Positions 9,467 to 17,965 of a stretch of DNA of 64,000 nucleotides are shown here, one piece after another. The stretch's first letter is position 1. Each line of letters opens with the position of its first letter. The notes beneath the pieces are model-generated. The model was not told where the DNA came from and did not search any database. It worked only from the letters and a program-made list of their open reading frames with translations. The stretch spans positions 218,041-282,040 of the forward strand of contig NZ_CAMQSF010000002.1 of assembly GCF_947036865.1 (NCBI RefSeq), read 5' to 3'. Both the position numbers and the translations under genes were made by a program. This stretch comes from an uncultured Caulobacter sp. Its GTDB lineage: Bacteria; Pseudomonadota; Alphaproteobacteria; Caulobacterales; Caulobacteraceae.

Positions 9467-10012
9467 CTAGGCCAGCCCCGGCACGCGCGCGCCCAGCACC
9501 TGGGCCACGAAGGCGCGCAAGTCGCCGCCCTCGAACAGATAGCCCGCCACCCCCGCCCGGGCCCCGGCCTCGACGTCGATGTCGCGGTCGCCGATGATCA
9601 CCGCCTCCCCGGGCTGGAGATTCCAGTCGGCCAGGCCGCGCAACACCATGCCGGGATTGGGCTTGCGATCGGGATGGTCGGCGACGCGATAGGCCTCCAC
9701 CGTCGCGGCTTCGTGGAACGGGCAGTGATAGAAGGCGTCGATACGCCCGCCCAGTTCGGCCAGCTGGTCCTGCATGGCGGCGTGGAACCGCGCCAGCGCC
9801 GTCTCGTCGAAATAGCCCCGCCCGACGCCCGACTGGTTGGTGACGACCAGCACCCTCAGGCCGGCCGCGGTCATCGCCGCCACCGCCTCGCGGGCGCCGT
9901 CGATCCAGTCGAGCTTGGCCGGATCGTGGACATAGCCGTGGTCGATGTTCAGCACGCCGTCCCGGTCGAGGAACACGGCCTTCAGGGGCGGAAGCTCGGC
10001 GGGGGCGGTCAT
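9467..10012 (-). CDS. gmhB: HAD phosphatase, D,D-heptose 1,7-bisphosphate phosphatase type
   Basis: A 181-residue HAD-superfamily phosphatase of the HisB-N/GmhB type. Motif I is FLDRDGVLN, with Asp16 as nucleophile and Asp18 as acid/base; VVTNQSGVGRGYF is motif II; KPNPGM and IGDRDIDVEAG supply motifs III and IV. GmhB removes the 7-phosphate from heptose bisphosphate in ADP-heptose synthesis for LPS, and hldE from the same pathway lies at 34914-36365. The start is taken at MTAPAELPP; a 21-codon upstream extension is open but unlikely. Confidence 0.85.
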   Translation of the reverse strand: MTAPAELPPLKAVFLDRDGVLNIDHGYVHDPAKLDWIDGAREAVAAMTAAGLRVLVVTNQSGVGRGYFDETALARFHAAMQDQLAELGGRIDAFYHCPFHEAATVEAYRVADHPDRKPNPGMVLRGLADWNLQPGEAVIIGDRDIDVEAGARAGVAGYLFEGGDLRAFVAQVLGARVPGLA

Positions 10013-10110
10013 GGCCCGAGCACTAACCCGACCGGCGCCGAAAGGCCATGCCGCCGTCTTGGCCTGGTCACGCAAGCTCCTCTAGAAGAGCGAAGTTCCG
10101 GGAGCTCTCG

Positions 10111-11268
10111 ATGACCGCCTTCGCCGACGCCGCTCGCCTGCGCGACCGCCTGAAGACCTGGGCGACCGACGCGGCCTACCCGCTGTGGTGGACGATCGGC
10201 GCCGATCGCGCCAAGGGCGGCTTCTTCGAGAAGATCGATCAGGAGGGCCAAGCGGTCGACGGCCCCCGGCGCGGGCGGGTGCTGCCCCGGCAGATCTTCG
10301 CCTATGCGATCGCCGGCGACCTCGGCTGGACCGGACCCTGGCGAGAGGCGGTCGAGCACGGGCTTGCGTTTCTCCTCGCGCGATACCGCCGCCCCGACGG
10401 CCTGTTCCGCACCCTGGTCGGCCCGAACGGCGAGGGCCTGGACGAGACCGCCGACCTCTATGACCAGGCGTTCGCGATCTTCGCCCTGGCGGCCGTCGCC
10501 AAGGCTTTGCCCGATCGCGCGGCCGAGGCGCGCGGGATCGCCCTGGGGGTGCTGGAAAAGCTGATCGCCGAACGCAAGCACCCGGTCGCCGGCTTCCACC
10601 TCTCCAATCCGCCCACGGCGCCGCTGCAGTCCAACCCGCACATGCATCTCTTCGAGGCCATGCTGGCCTGGGGCGAAGTCGACGACCATCCTCTCTGGCG
10701 AATGCTGGCCGACGAGATCGCGGCCCTGGCGCTGTCTAAGTTCATCCACGCCGGCAGCGGCCAGATCCGCGAGTTCTTCGAGCTCGATTGGACGCCGGCG
10801 GCCGGGATCGAAGGCCGGATCTGCGAGCCGGGCCACCAGTTCGAGTGGGGCTGGCTGCTGCTGCGCTGGGGCAAGCGGGTCGCGCGTCCGGACGCCGCGG
10901 CCGCCGCCTTGCGCATGATCGATGCCGCCGAGACCCACGGCGTCGACCTGTCGCGCGGCGTGGCGATCAACGCCTTGCTGGACGACTGCTCGACGCACGA
11001 CGCCGGCGCGCGCCTGTGGCCGCAGACCGAGCGGATCAAGGCCGCGGTCCTGGCCGCCGAGGCGACGGGCGATCCGCGATACTGGGACATGGCCGCCGCC
11101 GCCGCCGAAGGCCTGCTGGCCTATCTGCGGACGCCCGTGTCCGGGCTGTGGCGCGACAAGTATCAGCCGGACGAGACCTTCGTGGACGAGCCAGCGCCGG
11201 CCAGCTCCTTCTACCACATCGCCCTGGCCATCCAGGAACTGGACCGAGCGGTCAGCGCGGCTTCGTGA
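10111..11268 (+). CDS. AGE-family sugar isomerase/epimerase (likely mannose-6-phosphate isomerase)
   Basis: A 385-residue (alpha/alpha)6-barrel protein of the N-acylglucosamine 2-epimerase family. Recognisable pieces are GGFFEKID near the N-terminus, NPHMHLFEA, EPGHQFEWGWLL and the terminal SSFYHIALAI. Many bacterial members interconvert mannose and fructose (or their 6-phosphates). The convergent neighbour is a mannose-1-phosphate guanylyltransferase, so a role in GDP-mannose supply is likely but inferred. An upstream in-frame ATG at 10048 is open, but 10111 follows a better ribosome site (GGGAGCTCTCG). Confidence 0.8.
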   Translation: MTAFADAARLRDRLKTWATDAAYPLWWTIGADRAKGGFFEKIDQEGQAVDGPRRGRVLPRQIFAYAIAGDLGWTGPWREAVEHGLAFLLARYRRPDGLFRTLVGPNGEGLDETADLYDQAFAIFALAAVAKALPDRAAEARGIALGVLEKLIAERKHPVAGFHLSNPPTAPLQSNPHMHLFEAMLAWGEVDDHPLWRMLADEIAALALSKFIHAGSGQIREFFELDWTPAAGIEGRICEPGHQFEWGWLLLRWGKRVARPDAAAAALRMIDAAETHGVDLSRGVAINALLDDCSTHDAGARLWPQTERIKAAVLAAEATGDPRYWDMAAAAAEGLLAYLRTPVSGLWRDKYQPDETFVDEPAPASSFYHIALAIQELDRAVSAAS

Positions 11269-12577
11269 CCAGCAGCGTCGCCGCGCCGATCGCGCGCGCG
11301 GGCGTCTCGGCCGGGAGCGGAATGACCGCGCCGGCGGCATGGACGCCGCCGTCCATCTCGAGCCCGCCCTCCAGGATCTGCACCGTGGCGGCGGGCAGGG
11401 TGAGCGCCGCGCCGGGAGCCGCCCGGCGAAGCTCGACGGCGAAGCCGTCGGTCGACACCAGGGTTTCGGTGGCGTTGGCGGCGAGGCTCTTGCGCGAGGC
11501 GATCGAGCGGCCCTTGGCCTTCAGGCCGTCGACCAGGGTCTTGACGGCCTGGCTGTCCTTGCGATGGCAAACGAGCACGGCGTCCGGCTCGGCCACCACC
11601 ACGATGTCGCTGACGCCGATCACCCCGACATAGGGGCCGGTCGAGCGGACCAGGACCCCCGAGGTCTTGTGCAGATCCACGTCGCCGGCCCAGGCGTTGC
11701 CCTCGCCGTCGCGGGTCGAGGCCTCCCAGATCGCGTCCCAGGCGCCCAGGTCCGACCAGGCGAAGGCGGCCGGCGCGACGGCGGCCTTGGTGGTGCGCTC
11801 CATGACCGCGTAGTCGAGCGAGATCTTCTTGGCCCCCGCGAAGGCGTCCGCGTCGAGACGGCCGATTCCGCCGTCCAGCGTCAGGGCGGCGGCGCAGGCC
11901 TTGGCCGCCTCGGCGACGCTCGGCTCGAACGCCTCGAACTCGCCGATCAGCGTCGCGGCCTTGAAGGCGAAGTTGCCGCTGTTCCAGAGATAGCCCTCGA
12001 GCAGATAGCGCTCGGCCGTCTCCTGGTCGGGCTTTTCGACGAAGGCGGCGACCTCGCGCACCGAGCCGTCCAGCAAAGCCGCGCCCGGGCGGATATAGCC
12101 GAAGCCGGTGGCCGGCACGGTTGGCTGCACCCCGAAGGTGACGATCAAGCCCGCCTCGGCGGCGGCGGCGGCGGTGACGGCGGCGTCCTGGAAGATCTCG
12201 GGCTGGGCGATGTGGTGGTCGGCGGCCAGCATCAGCACCACGCCGTCCGGGTCATGGCGCTGGACATAGGCGGCGGCGGCGGCGACGGCGGGCGCGGAGT
12301 CGCGGGCCTCGGGCTCGACCAGGATCGTGACCGGCGTATCGATCTCGGCCGTCTGGTCGACGACGAAGCCGACCATGGCCTCGCCGGTGACGATGACGAT
12401 CTCGGCGACGCCGGCGATGCCCTTCACCCGCAGGACGGTTTCCTGAAACGACGAGCGATGGCCGACCAGTTTCAGGAACTGCTTGGGCTGGTCGCTGCGC
12501 GAGGCCGGCCAGAGCCGCGTCCCCGAGCCGCCGCACAGGATCACCGGATAGATCGAAGCCAAGACTTGTCCCCACAC
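11252..12577 (-). CDS. manC: Mannose-1-phosphate guanylyltransferase
   Basis: A 441-residue nucleotidyltransferase making GDP-mannose. The signature is PVILCGGSGTRLWPASR near the N-terminus followed by PKQFLKL; AADHHI and FVEKPDQETAERYL are further family motifs. The C-terminal 70 residues look like the cupin-type barrel often attached in this family, although no complete phosphomannose isomerase domain is evident. A TTG seven codons inside (LASIYPV) could be the true start. It lies 77 bases downstream of nadE on the same strand and overlaps the AGE-family gene by 17 bases. Confidence 0.88.
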   Translation of the reverse strand: MWGQVLASIYPVILCGGSGTRLWPASRSDQPKQFLKLVGHRSSFQETVLRVKGIAGVAEIVIVTGEAMVGFVVDQTAEIDTPVTILVEPEARDSAPAVAAAAAYVQRHDPDGVVLMLAADHHIAQPEIFQDAAVTAAAAAEAGLIVTFGVQPTVPATGFGYIRPGAALLDGSVREVAAFVEKPDQETAERYLLEGYLWNSGNFAFKAATLIGEFEAFEPSVAEAAKACAAALTLDGGIGRLDADAFAGAKKISLDYAVMERTTKAAVAPAAFAWSDLGAWDAIWEASTRDGEGNAWAGDVDLHKTSGVLVRSTGPYVGVIGVSDIVVVAEPDAVLVCHRKDSQAVKTLVDGLKAKGRSIASRKSLAANATETLVSTDGFAVELRRAAPGAALTLPAATVQILEGGLEMDGGVHAAGAVIPLPAETPARAIGAATLLVTKPR

Positions 12578-12654
12578 GCTCAGTCTTCGCCCCTCGTAGG
12601 GCCTTATTGCGAAGGCTGCTTAAAGGCAAAGCGGCGAGGAACGAAGAGTTTTCC

Positions 12655-14691
12655 TCAGTCCGGAACGTTGGCGCGCAGTTCCGCCAACCAGGCGTCCGCC
12701 GTCGCGTCGGACGGCATCCGCCAGTCGCCGCGTGGGGACAGGGCGCCGCCCGACGAAATCTTGGGTCCGTTCGGCAGGGCCGAGCGCTTGAACTGGTTGG
12801 CGAAGAACCGCTTCAGGAAGAGCTCCAGCCAGCGCTTGATCTCCGGCAGGTCATAGGCGCGGCGCGACTCATCGGGCAGGCCGACCGGCCAGGCCCCGGC
12901 CTCGGCGTCATGCCAGGCGCTCCAGGCCAGGAAGGCGATCTTGGACGGCGCCATGCCATAGCGGGTCAGATAGAAGAGATTGAAGTCCTGCAGGGCGTAG
13001 GGCCCAACGAAGCTTTCCGTGGCCTGCACCTCCTCGCCGGGAATGAGCTCCGGCGAGATTTCGGTGGCCAGGATATCCTCCAGCAGCGCCGTGGTGTTCG
13101 CGTCGACGTCGCCCGAATGAGCCACGAAGCGGATCAGGTGCTGGATCAGGGTCTTGGGCACGCCGCTGTTGGGATTGTAGTGGCTCATCTGGTCGCCGAC
13201 GCCATAGGTGCACCAGCCCAGCGCCAGCTCCGACAGGTCGCCGGTGCCCACCACCATGCCCTTGTGGTGGTTGGCCAGGCGGAACAGGTAGTCGGTGCGC
13301 AGGCCGGCCTGGACGTTCTCGAAGGTCACGTCATAGACCGGCTCGCCGTTGGCGAACGGGTGGCGCAGGCCCGCCAGCATCTGCTGGGCGGCGGGACGAA
13401 TGTCGATCTCCTCGGCCGTGACGCCCATCGCGGTCATCAGCTTCCAGGCGTTGGACTTGGTGCGGTCCGAGGTCGCGAAGCCCGGCAGGGTGTAGCCGCG
13501 AATGTCCGAGCGGGGCCGGCCCAGCTGGTCCATGGCCTTGGCGGCCACGATCAGGGCGTGGGTCGAGTCCAGGCCGCCGGAGATGCCGATCACCAGGCTC
13601 CTGGAGCCGGTCGCCTCGACGCGGCGGGCCAGGCCCTGGACCTGGATGTTGAAGGCCTCGTAGCAGTTCTCGCGCAGCTTGGCGGGATCCGACGGCGTGA
13701 ACGGGAACCGCTCGACGCCGCGCGCCAGGGCCAGGTCGCCGGCGGGGGGGGCATAGGCGAAAGACGCGATCCGGAAGGGAACCTTGGGCGGGGCCAGGGC
13801 CATCGAATCGCCGAAGCTGCCGACCCGCATCCGCTCCTGGCGCAGGCGGTCGACGTCGACGTCGGCGAAGGTCCAGGCCGGACCCGTCGAAAAGCGCGGG
13901 CTTTCGGCCAGCAGGGCGCCCATCTCGTGGATGTCGACATGGCCGTCCCAGGCCAGGTCGGTCGAGCTCTCGCCCGCGCCGGCCGCCGCATAGACATAGG
14001 CGGCGATCATCCGCGCCGACTGGCTGGCGCACAGCAGGCGACGGGTCTCGGACTTGCCGATGGTGATGTTGCTGGCCGAGAGGTTCAGCAGGATCTCGGC
14101 CCCGGCCAGGGCCTGGGCGGTGCTGGGCGGGTTGGGCGTCCAGACGTCCTCGCAGATCTCGACGCCCACGGTGAAGGGCGTCGGCCCCTCGCCGCGCAGC
14201 AGGACGTCGGTTCCGAACGGGACGGTCTGGGCGGCCAGGGTCAGGGTCTTGCCGGCCACCCCGGCGCCGGGCGTGAACCAGCGCCGCTCGTAGAATTCGC
14301 GATAGTTGGGCAGGAAGCTCTTGGGGACGACGCCCAGGACCCGGCCGCCGTGGATGGCCACGGCGGTGTTGTAGAGCCGGCCGGCGTCGCGCAATGGCGC
14401 GCCGACCACGATCAGCGGCGACAGGTCCCGGCTTTCCTCGGCCAAGGTCGCGATCGCCGCCTCGACGGCGTCCAGCAGGGCGTTCTGCTGCAGCAGGTCG
14501 TCGATCGTATAGCCGGTCAGGCCCAGTTCCGGGAACACGATCACGGCCACGCCCGCCGCGTGCGCCTCGTGCGCCAGGGCCAGAACGCTTCGCGCATTGG
14601 TCGCCGGATCGGCCAGCTTCACCTTCGGAACGGCCGTGGCCACGCGGACGAAGCCATGACGATAGGGCGAGAAGAAGGACGGGCTAGCCAA
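12655..14691 (-). CDS. nadE: Glutamine-dependent NAD+ synthetase
   Basis: A 678-residue two-domain enzyme catalysing the last step of NAD synthesis. The N-terminal nitrilase-like amidase has the Glu55 (FPELGLTGY), Lys124 ([10 protein letters not shown]) and Cys180 (VEICEDVW) triad that frees ammonia from glutamine. The C-terminal synthetase has the ATP-PPase loop [11 protein letters not shown]. Its length matches the long glutamine-dependent form. It is divergent from tkt over about 200 bases that contain a perfect dyad. Confidence 0.95.
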   Translation of the reverse strand: MASPSFFSPYRHGFVRVATAVPKVKLADPATNARSVLALAHEAHAAGVAVIVFPELGLTGYTIDDLLQQNALLDAVEAAIATLAEESRDLSPLIVVGAPLRDAGRLYNTAVAIHGGRVLGVVPKSFLPNYREFYERRWFTPGAGVAGKTLTLAAQTVPFGTDVLLRGEGPTPFTVGVEICEDVWTPNPPSTAQALAGAEILLNLSASNITIGKSETRRLLCASQSARMIAAYVYAAAGAGESSTDLAWDGHVDIHEMGALLAESPRFSTGPAWTFADVDVDRLRQERMRVGSFGDSMALAPPKVPFRIASFAYAPPAGDLALARGVERFPFTPSDPAKLRENCYEAFNIQVQGLARRVEATGSRSLVIGISGGLDSTHALIVAAKAMDQLGRPRSDIRGYTLPGFATSDRTKSNAWKLMTAMGVTAEEIDIRPAAQQMLAGLRHPFANGEPVYDVTFENVQAGLRTDYLFRLANHHKGMVVGTGDLSELALGWCTYGVGDQMSHYNPNSGVPKTLIQHLIRFVAHSGDVDANTTALLEDILATEISPELIPGEEVQATESFVGPYALQDFNLFYLTRYGMAPSKIAFLAWSAWHDAEAGAWPVGLPDESRRAYDLPEIKRWLELFLKRFFANQFKRSALPNGPKISSGGALSPRGDWRMPSDATADAWLAELRANVPD

Positions 14692-14709
14692 CCGATCGGC
14701 CTTTCAGGG

Positions 14710-14730
14710 TTATGCTGAAAATGAGCATAA
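14710..14730. promoter_or_regulatory. Perfect dyad in the nadE/tkt intergenic region
   Basis: TTATGCT at 14710-14716 is mirrored by AGCATAA at 14724-14730 across a 7-base spacer, in an AT-rich patch 19 bases upstream of nadE. This has the size and symmetry of a dimeric repressor site. Which regulator binds is unknown. Confidence 0.45.
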
Positions 14731-14888
14731 GTATCGCCCCAGCTATAACGCCTCCGGACGATGTTGCATAGCGCCCACGAGGCCCGCTCGGCTCCCGTCT
14801 TTAGCCCTTGTCGGGTTGACCCTCGGGGGCTCCCATGTCACCTGCGCCGTCGCGCAGCCCCGCAAAACAAAGACAAGACGGAACTTCC

Positions 14889-16847
14889 ATGCCCGTTTCG
14901 CCCATCAAGATGGCCGACGCGATCCGCGTCCTTTCGATGGACGCGGTCCACAAGGCCAAGTCCGGTCACCAGGGCATGCCGATGGGCATGGCCGACGTGG
15001 CGACGGTGCTGTGGAGCAAGTTCCTGAAGTTCGACGCGTCGCAGCCTAACTGGCACGACCGCGACCGGTTCGTGCTGTCGGCCGGCCACGGCTCGATGCT
15101 GCTCTATTCGCTGCTTCACCTGACCGGCTTCAAGGCCGTGACGATGAAGGAGATCGAGAACTTCCGGCAGTGGGGCTCGCTGACCCCGGGCCACCCTGAG
15201 GTCCACCATACGCCGGGCGTTGAGACCACCACCGGCCCGCTGGGCCAGGGTTTGGCCACCGCGGTGGGCATGGCGATGGCCGAGGCCCATCTGTCGTCGC
15301 GCTTCGGCCATGAGCTGGTCGACCACCGCACCTGGGTGATCGCCGGCGACGGCTGCCTGATGGAGGGCGTCAGCCACGAGGCCATCAGCATCGCCGGACG
15401 CCTGCGCCTGAGGAAGCTGACGGTGCTGTTCGACGACAACAACACCACCATCGACGGCGAGGCCACGATCGCCGAGACCGGCGACCAGGTCGCCCGCTTC
15501 AAGGCCGCCGGCTGGGCGGTCAAGGTCGTCGACGGCCACGACCACGGCAAGATCGCCGCCGCCCTGCGCTGGGCCACCAAGCAGGACCGCCCGACCATGA
15601 TCGCGTGCAAGACGCTGATCTCGAAGGGCGCCGGTCCCAAGGAAGGCGACCCCCACAGCCACGGCTACACCCTGTTCGACGACCAGATCCGTGAAGCCCG
15701 GCTTGCGATGGGCTGGGACGCCGCGCCGTTCACCGTACCGGACGACATCGCCAAGGCCTGGAAGAGCGTCGGCCGTCGCGGCGCCAAGGTCCGCAAGGCC
15801 TGGGAGGGCAAGCTCGCCGCCTCGATCCAAGCCAGCGAGTTCAAGCGCGCCATGGCCGGCGAGCTGCCGGCGGGCGCCTTCGAGGCCCTCGACGCCCACA
15901 TCGCCAAGGCCCTGGAGACCAAGCCGGTCAACGCCACCCGGGTCCATTCGGGCTCGGCCCTGGACCAGCTGGTCCCGGCGATCCCGGAGATGATCGGCGG
16001 CTCGGCCGACCTGACCGGTTCCAACAACACCCTGGTCAAGGGCATGGGCGCGTTCGACGCCCCGGGCTACGAGGGCCGCTACGTCCACTACGGCGTACGC
16101 GAGTTCGGCATGGCCGCGGCGATGAACGGCATGGCCCTGCACGGCGGGGTCATTCCCTATTCCGGCACCTTCCTGGCCTTCGCCGACTATAGCCGCGCGG
16201 CGATCCGCCTGGGCGCCCTGATGGAGGCTCGCGTCATCCACGTGATGACCCACGACTCCATCGGCCTGGGCGAGGACGGCCCGACCCACCAGCCGGTCGA
16301 GCAGGTCGCGTCCCTGCGCGCCATCCCGAACCTGCTGGTCTTCCGCCCGGCCGACGCGGTGGAAGCCGCCGAGTGCTGGAAGGTCGCCCTGCAACAGGCC
16401 CGCACGCCATCGGTCATGACCCTGTCGCGCCAGAAGACTCCGCACGTGCGCGAGCAGGGCGGCGACCTGTCGGCCAAGGGCGCCTACGAGCTTCTCCCCG
16501 CCGAGGGCGGCGAGGCCCAGGTGACGATCTTCGCCTCGGGCACCGAGGTCGGCGTCGCCGTCGCCGCGCGCGCCATCCTGCAGGCCGAGGGCAAGCCGAC
16601 CCGTGTCGTCTCCACCCCGTGCTGGGAGCTCTTCGCCAAGCAGGACGCCGCCTACCAGGCCTCCGTCATCGGGACGGCGCCGGTGCGCGTGGCCGTCGAG
16701 GCCGGCGTCCGGATGGGCTGGGAGCGCTTCATCGGCGAGACCGGCCGGTTCGTCGGCATGACCGGGTTCGGGGCTTCGGCGCCCTTCGAAGTGCTGTACC
16801 AGAAGTTCGGCATCACCCCCGAGGCCGTCGCCGCGGCGGCGCGCTAG
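14889..16847 (+). CDS. tkt: Transketolase
   Basis: A 652-residue thiamine-diphosphate enzyme moving two-carbon units in the pentose phosphate pathway. Visible signatures are KSGHQGMPMGMA, GPLGQGLATAVGMAMAE, the GDGCLMEGVSHEA thiamine-binding motif and DDNNTTIDG. The pyrimidine domain has THDSIGLGEDGPTHQPVE. The start is placed at MPVSPIKMADAI (14889); in-frame continuation to 14835 does not look like transketolase. Length is normal. Confidence 0.97.
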   Translation: MPVSPIKMADAIRVLSMDAVHKAKSGHQGMPMGMADVATVLWSKFLKFDASQPNWHDRDRFVLSAGHGSMLLYSLLHLTGFKAVTMKEIENFRQWGSLTPGHPEVHHTPGVETTTGPLGQGLATAVGMAMAEAHLSSRFGHELVDHRTWVIAGDGCLMEGVSHEAISIAGRLRLRKLTVLFDDNNTTIDGEATIAETGDQVARFKAAGWAVKVVDGHDHGKIAAALRWATKQDRPTMIACKTLISKGAGPKEGDPHSHGYTLFDDQIREARLAMGWDAAPFTVPDDIAKAWKSVGRRGAKVRKAWEGKLAASIQASEFKRAMAGELPAGAFEALDAHIAKALETKPVNATRVHSGSALDQLVPAIPEMIGGSADLTGSNNTLVKGMGAFDAPGYEGRYVHYGVREFGMAAAMNGMALHGGVIPYSGTFLAFADYSRAAIRLGALMEARVIHVMTHDSIGLGEDGPTHQPVEQVASLRAIPNLLVFRPADAVEAAECWKVALQQARTPSVMTLSRQKTPHVREQGGDLSAKGAYELLPAEGGEAQVTIFASGTEVGVAVAARAILQAEGKPTRVVSTPCWELFAKQDAAYQASVIGTAPVRVAVEAGVRMGWERFIGETGRFVGMTGFGASAPFEVLYQKFGITPEAVAAAAR

Positions 16848-16861
16848 GCTCGAGATTGGGC

Positions 16862-16887
16862 GCGGCGACGCTGTGACGCGTCGTCGC
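16862..16887 (+). terminator. Stem-loop after tkt
   Basis: Ten-base arms 16862-16871 and 16878-16887 (nine pairs) enclose a 6-base loop 15 bases past the tkt stop. No U-run follows, so this may be a weak or factor-assisted terminator. Confidence 0.35.
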
Positions 16888-16928
16888 AGCCTGGGGAAAA
16901 CGCTGCGTCGGCCAAGGGCATGATCGTG

Positions 16929-16953
16929 CGCGAATCCGCTCCGGCGATTCGCG
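16929..16953. other. Inverted repeat carrying two GANTC sites
   Basis: CGCGAATC at 16929-16936 is perfectly mirrored by GATTCGCG at 16946-16953. Both arms contain a GANTC sequence, the site methylated by the cell-cycle enzyme CcrM in Caulobacter (established knowledge). It lies between the tkt and tRNA-Ala 3' ends, so it may simply be a terminator stem for the tRNA transcript. Confidence 0.35.
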
Positions 16954-16998
16954 TCCGGTCGGCGCGTCGGCTCTCGATAACAGGCTAGGGAGGGTCCT

Positions 16999-17074
16999 TG
17001 GTGGAGCCGAGGGGAATCGAACCCCTGACCTCCTCATTGCGAACGAGGCGCTCTACCATCTGAGCTACGGCCCC
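16999..17074 (-). tRNA. tRNA-Ala (anticodon CGC)
   Basis: Read on the minus strand, the 76-base gene folds into a full cloverleaf. The acceptor stem GGGGCCG pairs with CGGCTCC, the D-loop begins TAGCTCAG, the anticodon loop TTCGCAA gives CGC, and the T-arm contains GGTTCGATTCC. CCA is encoded. It reads the GCG alanine codon, which is common in this GC-rich genome. Confidence 0.97.
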
Positions 17075-17190
17075 AAGGAGCGGCGGAGATACGGCCCCGG
17101 AGCGCCCGCGTCAAGCGCCGTATGCGCAAGGCTTGGACTTCCTTTCCCTGGCGCGCTACATCCCGTCCGACAACATTTCGCGAGGAACGC

Positions 17191-17496
17191 ATGGGTTCGG
17201 CTATCGTCTGGCTCGTCGACACCGTCATCGGGCTGCTGATTTTCCTGATCTTCGTGCGCGCGATCGTCAGCTGGCTGGTTCAGTTCGACATCATCAACAC
17301 GCGAAATCGCGTCGTCTGGCAGATCCTGACCATGCTGGAGCGGTTGACCGATCCGATCCTGCGGCCGATTTCGCGGGTGATTCCCAGCCTCGGCGGCATC
17401 GACATCAGCCCCATCGTCGCTTGGCTGGCGCTGACCGTGATCCGCATCATCTTCGACCGCAACATCGCCGGGCTGCTGATCGGCGCCCTGGGCTAG
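17191..17496 (+). CDS. YggT family membrane protein
   Basis: A 101-residue protein with two long hydrophobic segments (about residues 5-30 and 72-98) separated by a short polar stretch with TDPILRPISRVIPSLGGIDISP, the hallmark of YggT. The family is linked to membrane or osmotic functions, but its mechanism is unclear. A ribosome site (CGAGGAACGC) precedes the ATG. The DUF167 gene follows 9 bases later, the common yggT-yggU arrangement. Confidence 0.9.
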   Translation: MGSAIVWLVDTVIGLLIFLIFVRAIVSWLVQFDIINTRNRVVWQILTMLERLTDPILRPISRVIPSLGGIDISPIVAWLALTVIRIIFDRNIAGLLIGALG

Positions 17497-17505
17497 CGGT
17501 CCGCC

Positions 17506-17790
17506 TTGGCCGAGATCCTGGCGGTCCGCCTCACGCCGCGCGGCGGTCGGGACGCGATCGAAGGTTGGGCGCTGGACGTGGACGGGCGGCCCTATCTGAA
17601 GGTGCGAGTCGCCAGCCCGCCCGTGGACGGCGCGGCCAACGCCGCGCTGATCGCCTTCCTGGCCAAGCGCCTCGGAATCGCCCGCTCCGATATTCGGATG
17701 ATCGCCGGGGACACCGCCCGGCTCAAGCGCCTGGAGCTCGATGGGGTCGACGGCGATGACCTGACCCGCGTGTTCGGGCCCCGGCCCTGA
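17506..17790 (+). CDS. DUF167 (YggU) family protein
   Basis: A 94-residue small basic protein starting at a TTG codon (AEILAVRLTPRGGRDAIEGW). The conserved stretch is VRVASPPVDGAANAALIAFL, followed by IAGDTARLKRLEL, both typical of DUF167/YggU. Biochemical function is unknown. It is in an operon with the YggT gene. Confidence 0.9.
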   Translation: MAEILAVRLTPRGGRDAIEGWALDVDGRPYLKVRVASPPVDGAANAALIAFLAKRLGIARSDIRMIAGDTARLKRLELDGVDGDDLTRVFGPRP

Positions 17791-17801
17791 AGCGCCGCTT
17801 G

Positions 17802-17816
17802 GGGTAAATAATACCC
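17802..17816. promoter_or_regulatory. Short perfect dyad upstream of the second hybrid kinase
   Basis: GGGTA and TACCC flank AATAA, making a perfect 5-base-arm dyad in otherwise GC-rich sequence, 12 bases past the DUF167 stop and about 150 bases upstream of the kinase. It could be an operator or a small terminator stem. Confidence 0.3.
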
Positions 17817-17965
17817 GCCTTTCGCCGAACGGCGATGCGTACTCTCCTTTCCAAGCGATGCTGAAACCCGCCCTGGCGAGTCATTGACGGAGCCGCCCCA
17901 ATTTATTTCCCTCTAACCCTCCGCGCCTAGCCTGGGCATGGACGAGGCAGGCCTGACCGGAGGGG

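Noticed and set aside
12607..14718. 703-codon frame opposite nadE
   Set aside because: Antisense shadow of a complete NAD synthetase.
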